Assembly (NCBI RefSeq): GCF_017255415.1
Contig: NZ_JAFJZZ010000003.1
Location: 186,001 to 250,000, forward strand
Source: Clostridium aminobutyricum
GTDB lineage: Bacteria; Bacillota; Clostridia; Peptostreptococcales; Anaerovoracaceae
Direction of reading: 5' to 3'
DNA length: 64,000 nt
Of the stretch, positions 1-7,187 are shown piece after piece. The notes beneath the pieces were generated by a model that saw only the letters and a program-made list of their open reading frames with translations, did not search any database and had not been told where the DNA came from. Position 1 is the first letter of the stretch. Each line of letters opens with the position of its first letter. Both the position numbers and the translations under genes were made by a program.

Positions 1-347
1 AAGAATTGTTAGAAGCGCTGCTAGTTTTATCTTCAAGTATCAGTAAATGTGAAAAAATACAGCCAAAATTTGCAGAGGGCACCTCTCAGCACACACTCCT
101 TAAGAACAGGATAAAAGCGATGTATATTTCAAAATCATTGATAACCGATGAAAATGTTATGAACCAATATACAAAAGAAGAATTGATTGAAGCGTTACGA
201 CCCGTCTCATCAATTATTAGCAAATGTGAAAAAGCACAGCGAAAATTTGTGGAAGGAACCTCTCATCATACCCGTTTTAAGAACCTGATCAAAACGATGT
301 ATATTTCGAAATCATTGATAACAAATGAAATTAGTAAAAGAGATTAA
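1..347 (+). CDS. Partial repeat-containing protein of unknown function (C-terminal end)
   Basis: The reading frame is open from the left edge, so the true start lies outside the window. The visible part is two copies of a 59-residue unit (period 177 bp; the copy beginning at base 1 matches the one at 178). Each unit has the pattern KEEL-EAL, SxISKCEK, KFxEGTSxHT, then K-MYISKSLIT. One Cys and one His-containing block are kept in each copy. The protein looks cytosolic, with no membrane segment or signal. I do not recognise the family and assign no function. The stop is followed by a short gap before the next gene. Confidence 0.6.
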   Translation, partial: ELLEALLVLSSSISKCEKIQPKFAEGTSQHTLLKNRIKAMYISKSLITDENVMNQYTKEELIEALRPVSSIISKCEKAQRKFVEGTSHHTRFKNLIKTMYISKSLITNEISKRD

Positions 348-403
348 TTTCCGGTTTTTCGGTAAGATTATAAGTATAACTCAAATAGGAGGAGGTAGAG
401 TTG

Positions 404-874
404 ATGTTAGATAAATTGCCCCCGATCGAGAAGATTTATGAAGCGTACAGTGCAATAGCGGATAATCGAATTATTTTGCATGCAGATCATGCGGCTGTCC
501 TTTCTTCCGACAGAAGCAAGGAGTATACCGTTGCATGGGACGGGAACCTTTATACGTCAGACGACAATGCAACGTATTGGCAGGGGTATGCCGGGTATCC
601 GGTCATAGCTGTTTTGATGAAGCAAGAAAAGTTGCCCTTGGATAGGAGGATCGCCTCTTACTTTGCAGGCATCAACTGGACGGAATTAAACACGAAATAC
701 AAGCGGAATTATACGAAAGCTGCCGCCGCAGTATTGGATAATCTCCAATGCAGTAACGATGAAAAAGAGCAAATACAAACAGAACTTCATTGTACTTATG
801 AAGCGATTAAATTGCTGGATATCAAGGTGAAACGGAGTTCACCCCGCAGGTCAAAGCGGGAGCAACAAGTATGA
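404..874 (+). CDS. Hypothetical protein, 156 aa
   Basis: A strong ribosome site (AGGAGGAGG, 387-395) lies 8 bases before the ATG at 404. The in-frame TTG at 401 would be too close to it, so ATG 404 is chosen. The protein is soluble and mixed alpha/beta in character. An aromatic-rich middle (NLYTSDDNATYWQGYAGYP) is followed by a basic C-terminal tail. There is no signal peptide, membrane segment or cysteine motif, and I recognise no family. It sits between the repeat protein and a lipoprotein on the same strand with small gaps, so co-transcription is possible. Confidence 0.6.
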   Translation: MLDKLPPIEKIYEAYSAIADNRIILHADHAAVLSSDRSKEYTVAWDGNLYTSDDNATYWQGYAGYPVIAVLMKQEKLPLDRRIASYFAGINWTELNTKYKRNYTKAAAAVLDNLQCSNDEKEQIQTELHCTYEAIKLLDIKVKRSSPRRSKREQQV

Positions 875-930
875 AGTTATACCTTGGTTAAATGATAGCA
901 ATTTTGTCTTACCATATAGGGAGGTTTAGC

Positions 931-1806
931 ATGAAAAGATTGCTCACCATTATCATTCTTTGCGTAGGTATCTGCTGTTTATTGGTTGGCTGTAAAGGCA
1001 CCAATAATCACCCAGCTCAGGAGTCGCCTGAAACAAATACCACTGAAAGCCATGTCGTATCACTTATCAATACCAATGGACAAACCATTGCAGAACGGTT
1101 TGACGTTCCTCCGGGATTTGTAAGGCAGGAATCAGAAGTGAAGTCCTTTTCACACTACCTTCAGGATCTGCCCTTAAAGCCAGATGGTACAAAAGTAAAA
1201 TATTATGATGGCAGAGAAAAATCGGGAGATGCTTATTTGGCGGTTGTTGACTTTAACTTGGGCGAAAGAGACTTGCAGCAGTGTGCCGATGCTGTCATAC
1301 GATTGAGAGCAGAATATTTATATGATGAGGAGCGATTTAATGAAATCCGCTTTCACTTTGTGAGCGGTTTTAATGCGGAATTTTCGAAATGGGCGGATGG
1401 CTACGGCATATCTGTGGATGGCAGTAAAGTGTCATGGATCAGTAACAGTAGCAGTAATAGCTCCTATGAGAGTTTTCAAAGATATCTGGATATCGTTTAT
1501 GCTTATGCTTCTACTTTATCGTTAGAAAACGAATTAATTGCGAAGCCTTTTTCAGATCTGGCTATAGGCGATGTATTTATACAAGGCGGTTCTCCAGGTC
1601 ATTGCGTCATTGTTGTCGACATGGCTTCGAATGAAAATACCGGAGAAAAAATCTTTATGCTGGCTCAAAGTTATATGCCGGCGCAAGACATTCAGATTTT
1701 AAAAGGGGATAGCGAAGGTTCTCCTTGGTTTTCTGCAAATATAGAAGATATTCTGAAAACGCCCGAATGGACATTTAAAACTTCCCAGTTAAAAACGTGG
1801 GAATAA
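931..1806 (+). CDS. DUF4846-type lipoprotein, 291 aa
   Basis: The ATG at 931 follows GGGAGG (919-924). It gives a clean lipoprotein signal: MKR, a hydrophobic core, and a lipobox ending LLVGC with the modified Cys about residue 21. The frame is open 13 codons further upstream but that part has no ribosome site. The mature part matches the DUF4846 family as I know it: an early phrase TIAERFDVPPGFVR, then LPLKPDGTKVKYYDG, then DLQQCADAVIRLRAEYLY, and a C-terminal part with GHCVIVVDMA. Its biochemical role is not established. It should be anchored to the outer face of the membrane. Confidence 0.8.
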   Translation: MKRLLTIIILCVGICCLLVGCKGTNNHPAQESPETNTTESHVVSLINTNGQTIAERFDVPPGFVRQESEVKSFSHYLQDLPLKPDGTKVKYYDGREKSGDAYLAVVDFNLGERDLQQCADAVIRLRAEYLYDEERFNEIRFHFVSGFNAEFSKWADGYGISVDGSKVSWISNSSSNSSYESFQRYLDIVYAYASTLSLENELIAKPFSDLAIGDVFIQGGSPGHCVIVVDMASNENTGEKIFMLAQSYMPAQDIQILKGDSEGSPWFSANIEDILKTPEWTFKTSQLKTWE

Positions 1807-1866
1807 GGGACCATAATCCTGTGAATTCCAATGACTTGAAGCTGTTAGTGAGAGAAGTTAAAATGC

Positions 1867-1902
1867 AGACGTGAGAGGATGACTTTTGCGTCTTTTCTTT
1901 TT
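1867..1902 (+). terminator. Weak terminator candidate after the lipoprotein gene
   Basis: A short AGACG/CGTCT stem (1867-1871 with 1889-1893, 17-base loop) runs into a T-rich tract. The stem is short, so this is tentative. Confidence 0.35.
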
Positions 1903-1948
1903 TTTCGCCAAATTGTAACACATGAAATAAAAAAATAAAAATAACCTC

Positions 1949-1979
1949 TTGACTTGGAGTTAGCTCCAAGTGCTACGCT
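1949..1979 (+). promoter_or_regulatory. MerR-family-type promoter with 19-bp spacer and central dyad
   Basis: TTGACT (1949-1954) and TACGCT (1974-1979) are separated by 19 bp, the over-long spacer typical of MerR-activated promoters. Within it lies the perfect palindrome ACTTGGAGTTAGCTCCAAGT apart from its centre (1952-1971). This matches operators of AdhR-like MerR regulators in Firmicutes. The downstream gene is an iron alcohol dehydrogenase, a usual target. No merR gene is visible in the window. Confidence 0.75.
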
Positions 1980-2031
1980 GTTATTGAAAGCAGAAATAAT
2001 ATTTAATCAAAAATTTAAAAGGAGTATCTCT

Positions 2032-2079
2032 ATGGACAAGAGAATTCTGAGTGTCTATTTTTCCCGCATAGCTGAATAA
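2032..2079 (+). pseudogene. Flavodoxin N-terminal remnant (15 codons)
   Basis: The frame begins ATG after AAAAGGAG (2018-2025) and encodes MDKRILSVYFSRIAE, then stops. The KRILSVYFSR stretch is the usual first strand and start of the FMN loop of flavodoxins (KILVVYFSRTGNT). It sits between the MerR-type promoter and the iron alcohol dehydrogenase, a place where flavodoxin-like genes often occur in such operons. It is most simply the start of a flavodoxin gene whose body has been deleted; a leader peptide is the alternative. Confidence 0.5.
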
Positions 2080-2116
2080 GTTGAATAGATCATAAAGGTA
2101 ATAGGAGAAAAGAAAA

Positions 2117-3289
2117 ATGAGTTTTAATTATTATGTACCAACAAGAGCGCTTTTCGGCGCAGGAATGTTGAATCACCTGCATGAGCAGGCCATGCCCGGC
2201 AAAAAGGCGATGATTGTCATTTCTAACGGCAAATCAACCAAAGACAACGGGTATCTTACTCGAACGGAGGAACAATTGCATATGGCAGGAATCGAAACAA
2301 CTGTATTTGATAGGATACAGCCGAATCCGCTGAAAACTACCGTCGAAGAAGGCGGCACTTTTGCCCGTGCCAACAGCTGTGATTTTATTGTTGCTCTCGG
2401 AGGGGGCAGTGTTATGGATGCGTCGAAAGCTATCGCGGTTTCAGCAACAAATGACGGCGACTTATGGGATTACGCCCTCGGCAAGACTGGCAAGGCCATG
2501 CCTATTAAAAATAAGCCTTTGCCTATCATCGCTGTTACAACGACAGCAGGCACAGGCAGCGAAACAGACGCCTGGGGCGTCATTACTAATGTGGAAACAC
2601 ATGAAAAGATTGGCTTCGGAGGCATTGATGAGTTATTCCCGAAAATCGCAATCATTGACCCCGAACTGATGACGAGCGTACCGCCGGAATTTACGGCTTA
2701 TCAAGGTTTCGACGCCTTCTTTCACAGTGCCGAAGGCTATATTTCCAAATTTGCCAATCCGATGAGCGATATGGTCGGGATCACTGCCATTGAAAACGTC
2801 AGTCGTTATTTGCCCAAAGCCGTGCATGACGGAGAGGATATGGAGGCGCGTGAAAAAGTTGCATTCGGCAATTATCTTTCCGGTATCGAAATGGTTGTTG
2901 GCTCAACGAGCAGCCAACACTCTCTGGAGCATGCCCTGAGCGCTTATCATCAGGAGTTGCCGCATGGGGCGGGGCTCATCATTCTGAGCAAGGCATATTT
3001 CACTTTCTTTATGGAAAAGCATGTGTGTGATGAGCGTTTTATCCGTATGGCCAAAGCGATGGGCAAGGAAGACGCAAGCAGACCGGAGGATTTCATCACA
3101 ATGCTGACCAAACTGCAAGAGGACTGTGGTGTGGATGATTTAAAGATGTCCGACTATGGCATAAAGCCGGAAGAGTTTGAGACACTCGCAATAAATGCAA
3201 AAGCGACGATGGGCAGACTGTTTGGTTGCGACAGGGTGGATTTGAGCGTCGAGGACTGTGTATCTATTTATGCGAAATCATATCGGTGA
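2117..3289 (+). CDS. Iron-containing alcohol dehydrogenase, 390 aa
   Basis: This is a group III (Fe-ADH) NAD(P)-dependent dehydrogenase interconverting alcohols and aldehydes in the cytosol. Visible features are the dinucleotide motif GGGS at 95-98, the TTTAGTGSE stretch near 141-149, and the metal-ligand region with Asp199 and His203 (GFDAFFHSAEG). Further His residues are at 268 and 272, and His283 lies in PHGAG. The length is normal for the family. RBS AGGAG lies at 2103-2107. It is driven from the MerR-type promoter at 1949, so induction by aldehydes or other electrophiles is likely. The substrate cannot be read from the sequence. Confidence 0.9.
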   Translation: MSFNYYVPTRALFGAGMLNHLHEQAMPGKKAMIVISNGKSTKDNGYLTRTEEQLHMAGIETTVFDRIQPNPLKTTVEEGGTFARANSCDFIVALGGGSVMDASKAIAVSATNDGDLWDYALGKTGKAMPIKNKPLPIIAVTTTAGTGSETDAWGVITNVETHEKIGFGGIDELFPKIAIIDPELMTSVPPEFTAYQGFDAFFHSAEGYISKFANPMSDMVGITAIENVSRYLPKAVHDGEDMEAREKVAFGNYLSGIEMVVGSTSSQHSLEHALSAYHQELPHGAGLIILSKAYFTFFMEKHVCDERFIRMAKAMGKEDASRPEDFITMLTKLQEDCGVDDLKMSDYGIKPEEFETLAINAKATMGRLFGCDRVDLSVEDCVSIYAKSYR

Positions 3290-3411
3290 TTCGTAAATCC
3301 CGGTTATGTTTTAAAACTCCTTAAGACGGGCGCGCTGCTGCCCGAAAGGTGATTGGAGCTGTCCGTCATAAGAATAAGATCGCCAGTGAGCAGCACCATT
3401 CCCACTATAAA

Positions 3412-3442
3412 AGCCCGCGCTGCGAATTACGAAACGCGGGCT
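3412..3442 (-). terminator. Terminator of the DbpA helicase gene
   Basis: AGCCCGCG (3412-3419) pairs with CGCGGGCT (3435-3442). Read on the minus strand the stem is followed by TTTTA, so it fits the end of the helicase transcript, about 40 bases after its stop. On the plus strand no T-run follows. Confidence 0.65.
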
Positions 3443-3484
3443 GAACCCGGGAAAACAGTGGTCGATGAACCACGCTAACATTAC

Positions 3485-4939
3485 CTATCCTTTTTTTACC
3501 TTATAAAGTTTGCCTTTAATGGTCTTTGTCTTAAAAGCTTTAATTACTAGTGCTTCTTTTCCATCTGAAATTTCAACATTGGTTATATTGCCTCTGATGT
3601 CCACTTTTCCAATGTCTTCATTGCGAATACCGTCCACGCGCCTGATAGCCGCAAGGAAATCACTTGTTTTCAAGGAACTGTTATCTCTACCAGCATTGAA
3701 CTGTACGAAAGGCTTCTGCCCTTTACGGTTATCTGCTTTATATCTTTCCCGACCAGTTCTGCGTGTAGATTCTGCCTTCGGGGGCTTTCTATCTACATGC
3801 CCGCCTTTGCATGGAATAGTATAGCCGAGGAACTTTTCAAGTTCATGAAATCGATCCATTTCACTTGGGATTACCATCGTGATAGCAATACCGTGTTGAT
3901 CCACACGACCTGTTCTGCCAATTCTGTGCACGTATTGTTCATGTTCGAATGGGACGCCATAGTTTATGACGTGAGTGATACCTTGTACGTGTAAACCTCT
4001 TGCTGCTACATCAGTAGCAATAAGCATTTTATATTCCCCTCTTTTGAAGGCATTTAATTGTTCCGTACGCATTTGTTGCTCCATACCGCCATGTACGGCG
4101 CAGGTAAAGTTACCCCATTTCCTAAAGATTTCAAACAAATTAGTAACTTGCTCTTGTGTATTACAGAACATGATGGCTTTCCTTGGACGTTCTCTTTCGA
4201 TAACTTTTTTTATAAAGTCAACTTTTTTAAGCCCGTCCACTGCATAGTAAATCTGTTCAATCTTTTCAAGATTTGAGACTTCTGCTTCAATTTCGATATT
4301 TTCAGGATGACTCATAAATTCTTGGCTCAAGAAATGAACTTCATCAGGTATCGTTGCAGAGAAGAGTAACGTTACCCTCTCTTTAGGGATTTTTTTTATG
4401 ATAGCTTCCAGTTGCTCTTTAAAGCCCATAATCAACATTTCATCCGCTTCATCAATCACCAGGTATTTAATATCATGGAGTTTTACATTCTTATTTAATA
4501 GATGGTCCATCATTCTCCCGGGGGTAGCGACAATCACATGTGGCGTATTTTGTTTTAATTCTTTTCTTTGCTGTTCCATAGGCTGTTTGCCATATAAAGC
4601 ACAGCATTTTACACCCTTGTATTTACCAATATCAGCAAAGTCCTGTTTTACTTGTTCTGTCAATTCTCGCGTAGGTGTCAGAACCAATACTTGTGGACTC
4701 TCAAGTTCTACATCAATTTTTTCACAGATAGGAATGGCGAACGCTGCAGTTTTACCACTTCCTGTTTGTGACTTTACAATTAAATCTTTGCCTTCCCAAA
4801 TCATTGGAATTACTTTGGCCTGAACCTCCAAAGGTTGTTTGAACCCTAACTCGCTCAGTGCTCTTTTGATAGAATTATCAAGTGGATAATCCTTAAACTT
4901 CTCAATGTTTTTTTCTTGTATTTCTTTTACTTCATTCAT
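3485..4939 (-). CDS. dbpA: DEAD-box ATP-dependent RNA helicase, DbpA/YxiN type
   Basis: This helicase has an ATP-dependent RNA-unwinding core. The Q-motif region is near residue 40, Walker A is SQTGSGKT at 57-64, PTREL is near 89, the DEAD box is at 163-166, SAT at 194-196 and HRIGRTGR at 338-345. After a basic linker, residues from about 405 to 484 form the DbpA RNA-binding domain (DFLAAIRRVDGI, then DIGKVDIRGNITNVEI). In DbpA/YxiN this domain targets hairpin 92 of 23S rRNA, so a role in large-subunit assembly is expected. The length of 484 is normal. The gene is monocistronic with its own promoter at 5039-5067 and a terminator downstream. Confidence 0.93.
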   Translation of the reverse strand: MNEVKEIQEKNIEKFKDYPLDNSIKRALSELGFKQPLEVQAKVIPMIWEGKDLIVKSQTGSGKTAAFAIPICEKIDVELESPQVLVLTPTRELTEQVKQDFADIGKYKGVKCCALYGKQPMEQQRKELKQNTPHVIVATPGRMMDHLLNKNVKLHDIKYLVIDEADEMLIMGFKEQLEAIIKKIPKERVTLLFSATIPDEVHFLSQEFMSHPENIEIEAEVSNLEKIEQIYYAVDGLKKVDFIKKVIERERPRKAIMFCNTQEQVTNLFEIFRKWGNFTCAVHGGMEQQMRTEQLNAFKRGEYKMLIATDVAARGLHVQGITHVINYGVPFEHEQYVHRIGRTGRVDQHGIAITMVIPSEMDRFHELEKFLGYTIPCKGGHVDRKPPKAESTRRTGRERYKADNRKGQKPFVQFNAGRDNSSLKTSDFLAAIRRVDGIRNEDIGKVDIRGNITNVEISDGKEALVIKAFKTKTIKGKLYKVKKG

Positions 4940-5038
4940 ATTTTTTCCCTTTTCTCAACTTAAACAAGTCTATATTTAATCTATCATTTATCTTTATTTT
5001 TACAATTTAATCATCTGAATAATATGTTATAAGATTTT

Positions 5039-5067
5039 ATTATAACATATTTGCTGTTAAGAGGCAA
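5039..5067 (-). promoter_or_regulatory. Sigma-A promoter of dbpA with inverted repeat
   Basis: On the minus strand TTGCCT (5062-5067) and TATAAT (5039-5044) are 17 bp apart, with a TG extension before the -10. An inverted repeat with 11-bp arms (5022-5032 and 5040-5050) overlaps the -10 and the probable start point; it could be an operator or a stem at the 5' end of the message. The remaining leader is about 85 bases. Confidence 0.6.
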
Positions 5068-5213
5068 ACAGACTTCTACGTTTGTTCCTGCTCAATCAGC
5101 CCCCACAATTTGGAGGCAGAGCGGCTGATGCCGTGTTTTAATACCAAAACAAAAGGAAGGAATATATAAAAAATGTATAAATATGCTAGTAATTTTTATC
5201 AGGATTTTAATAA

Positions 5214-5233
5214 AAAATTAAAAAATTAATAAT
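5214..5233 (+). promoter_or_regulatory. Candidate enhancer site for the sigma-54 activator (TRAP operon)
   Basis: AAAATTAA-N4-TTAATAAT. The right half is identical to the repeats at 8641-8678 and the left half matches 6 of 8. It lies about 110 bp upstream of the -24 element at 5334, the usual distance for a sigma-54 enhancer site. The sequence is AT-rich, so chance resemblance is possible. Confidence 0.45.
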
Positions 5234-5333
5234 AATGAATGGAAATTTGTCTGACCTGATGAAACAGAATGTATACTCCTCTTATCTTCCAATTAAACGG
5301 TTGAGAGCTGTATTTCTTATTTGATTTGTTAAT

Positions 5334-5349
5334 TGGCATATAAATTGCA
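5334..5349 (+). promoter_or_regulatory. Sigma-54 promoter of the TRAP transporter operon
   Basis: TGGCAT-N5-TTGCA, with GG at 5335-5336 and GC at 5347-5348 separated by exactly 10 bases, as required for -24/-12 promoters. It lies about 125 bases before dctP. Together with the promoter at 8877 and the activator at 17716, it indicates control by an enhancer-binding protein. Confidence 0.85.
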
Positions 5350-5401
5350 CTATTCTAATTAGATTCAAAATTAAAAATATTTAGAAAAGGAGGGCGGATA
5401 A

Positions 5402-5428
5402 ATGGACAGAGATCAGATAAAAAGCTGA
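5402..5428 (+). CDS. Possible 8-codon leader ORF before dctP
   Basis: ATG follows a strong ribosome site (AAGGAGGG, 5387-5394) and encodes MDRDQIKS before a stop. It lies in the leader between the sigma-54 promoter and dctP. It may be a translated leader peptide or the start of a deleted gene; there is no proof that it is made. Confidence 0.3.
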   Translation: MDRDQIKS

Positions 5429-5474
5429 TAAATTGTACTTAAAAAACAGAAAACAATAATTTGGAGGGATAGAA

Positions 5475-6503
5475 ATGAAAAAGATATTGATTGCATTAGT
5501 ATGTTTAACCTTAACGATTGGGACCTTTGCCGGATGTGGTTCAACCAATGACAGCAAGGGTGCAGACTCATCCGATAAAAAATATGTTATTCAACTGGCG
5601 CACGTTGAAGCAGAAGGAAGGTCTGTTTATGCAGTAGCTGAAGAATTTAAGGCAGCAGTTGAAGAAAAATCCGGTGGTGTTATTACCGTAAATATATTGC
5701 CAAATGGACAATATGGTGGTGATGCTCAAGCAATCGAAGGCACAGCATTGGGTACCATTCAAATGACAATGGCTTCCACTGCACCTCTGGCAAGCTATAA
5801 TTCTAACTTTATGGCATTGGATATTCCGTTCCTGTTTGATTCAAGAGAAGATTGTTTTTCCAATGTAGACGGTGAATTTGGGCAGGCATTAAATGATCTG
5901 TTGCCGCAATATGGATTGATCAATTTGGGATATGCAGACAATGGACTTCGCAATATCTCTAATAATGTGAGACCAATCAACGAACCGGCAGATTTAAAAG
6001 GGATTAAGATAAGAGTAATGGAAAGTCCTATTTACATCACAATGTTCAAATTGTTAGGGGCTAATCCTGTTCCAATGAGTTTCGGTGAGGTGTATACGGC
6101 TCTTCAGCAAGGTACTGTTGATGCACAGGAAAACGGAGCCGGCTTGGTTTACGCATCTAAATTCCAGGAAGTACAAAAATACTATAGCTTGACCGGACAT
6201 GTATATTCGTTGGATGCGGTACTCGTAAATGCTAAATTTTTTAATGATCTTCCTGAGGATTTGCAACAGATTGTAGCGAATGAAGCGAAAACAATATTAA
6301 TTGATAAGCAGCGTAAAATAGAGAGCGAAAATGATGCAGACTTTATTCAAAAGCTTCAAGATGCAGGTATGATTGTTAATGAAATTTCCCCAGAAAACAT
6401 GGCGAAATTTAAGAGTGCTGTTGCACCGATGGTTCAAGATTACACAGGTTCAGCAGGTCAGAAAGACAAAGTGGAGGCCAAATATTTTGATATGATTAAA
6501 TAA
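5475..6503 (+). CDS. TRAP transporter solute-binding protein, DctP family
   Basis: This is the extracytoplasmic binding subunit of a tripartite ATP-independent periplasmic transporter, which moves an organic acid with a sodium or proton gradient. The N-terminus is a lipoprotein signal with lipobox TFAGC (Cys about residue 20), so the protein is tethered to the outer face of the membrane as usual in Gram-positives. Family landmarks include NGQYGG, GIKIRVMESP with the substrate-carboxylate Arg, and FGEVYTALQQGTVDAQEN. The length is normal. It is first in a three-gene operon behind a sigma-54 promoter. Adjacency to the hydroxyacyl-CoA operon suggests a hydroxy, keto or amino acid as cargo. Confidence 0.92.
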   Translation: MKKILIALVCLTLTIGTFAGCGSTNDSKGADSSDKKYVIQLAHVEAEGRSVYAVAEEFKAAVEEKSGGVITVNILPNGQYGGDAQAIEGTALGTIQMTMASTAPLASYNSNFMALDIPFLFDSREDCFSNVDGEFGQALNDLLPQYGLINLGYADNGLRNISNNVRPINEPADLKGIKIRVMESPIYITMFKLLGANPVPMSFGEVYTALQQGTVDAQENGAGLVYASKFQEVQKYYSLTGHVYSLDAVLVNAKFFNDLPEDLQQIVANEAKTILIDKQRKIESENDADFIQKLQDAGMIVNEISPENMAKFKSAVAPMVQDYTGSAGQKDKVEAKYFDMIK

Positions 6504-6593
6504 GATCTAAGGCTTGGTTAGGAATCTATCTATTTAAACAAGTATAAATACAGGCTATAAGTGCCCTAATTAATGATAATAAATGAAAGGAAA

Positions 6594-6628
6594 GTATGAT
6601 AAGCATTTTATTTAGATGCTTATCATAC
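6594..6628 (+). promoter_or_regulatory. Intercistronic hairpin between dctP and dctQ
   Basis: A perfect 13-bp stem (6594-6606 with 6616-6628, 9-base loop) ends three bases before the dctQ ribosome site. There is no T-run, so it is not a simple terminator. Such stems after binding-protein genes commonly protect the upstream message from 3' decay and raise the binding protein over the permease. Confidence 0.6.
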
Positions 6629-6638
6629 AAGGAGGGTA

Positions 6639-7187
6639 ATGGAAAAAGACTTAGAATTATTAAATATAGAGAAGAATAAGAGCCCAGTAAAGAAAGCGAT
6701 GGATTTATATAATAATATTGAGGAATATTTTTTAATTGGTAGTTTGATGCTGACGGTATTATTTATTTTTTATCAAGTCGTCATGCGTTATGTATTTAAT
6801 GATGCACCGTCATGGACAGAAGAACTTTCCAGGTATCTGTTTATATGGTTTTCATGGCTGGGTACAAGCTTAGGGTTAAGGCAGAATGAGCATATTCGCG
6901 TTCAAATGCTAGAAACTGCGTTTATACGAAGAGGCAAACTCAAATCAAAGAACGTACTTCTACTGTTTATCTATTTCGTTTGGATTTTTCTTACGATTGT
7001 TTTGACCGTTACGGGTTTTCAATATACAGAGACCTTGATTTCAATGAATTCACTTAGTGCAGGGATGCGGATACCTATCGCATATGTTGCAATTTCAGTA
7101 CCTATAGCATGTCTGGCAGTAAGTATAAGATTGATTGCCCGTATATCGACGGAATTTAAAAAACTCATAAAAGGAGGAGTTGCATAA
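6639..7187 (+). CDS. TRAP transporter small permease, DctQ family
   Basis: This is a four-helix membrane subunit of 182 aa that couples the binding protein to the large permease. Hydrophobic segments fall near residues 32-52, 66-80, 108-130 and 148-166. The family phrase with WTEELSRYLFIW and the following GTSLGLRQNEHIRV is present. RBS GGAGGG is at 6631-6636, and the gene abuts dctM with no gap (stop at 7187, next ATG at 7188). The N-terminal 20 residues are charged and cytosolic. Confidence 0.9.
   Translation: MEKDLELLNIEKNKSPVKKAMDLYNNIEEYFLIGSLMLTVLFIFYQVVMRYVFNDAPSWTEELSRYLFIWFSWLGTSLGLRQNEHIRVQMLETAFIRRGKLKSKNVLLLFIYFVWIFLTIVLTVTGFQYTETLISMNSLSAGMRIPIAYVAISVPIACLAVSIRLIARISTEFKKLIKGGVA

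Noticed and set aside
5095-5129. ATCAGCC/GGCTGAT hairpin in the dbpA-dctP gap as a riboswitch or terminator
   Set aside because: Short stem with a 21-base loop, no T-run on either strand and no known aptamer features.
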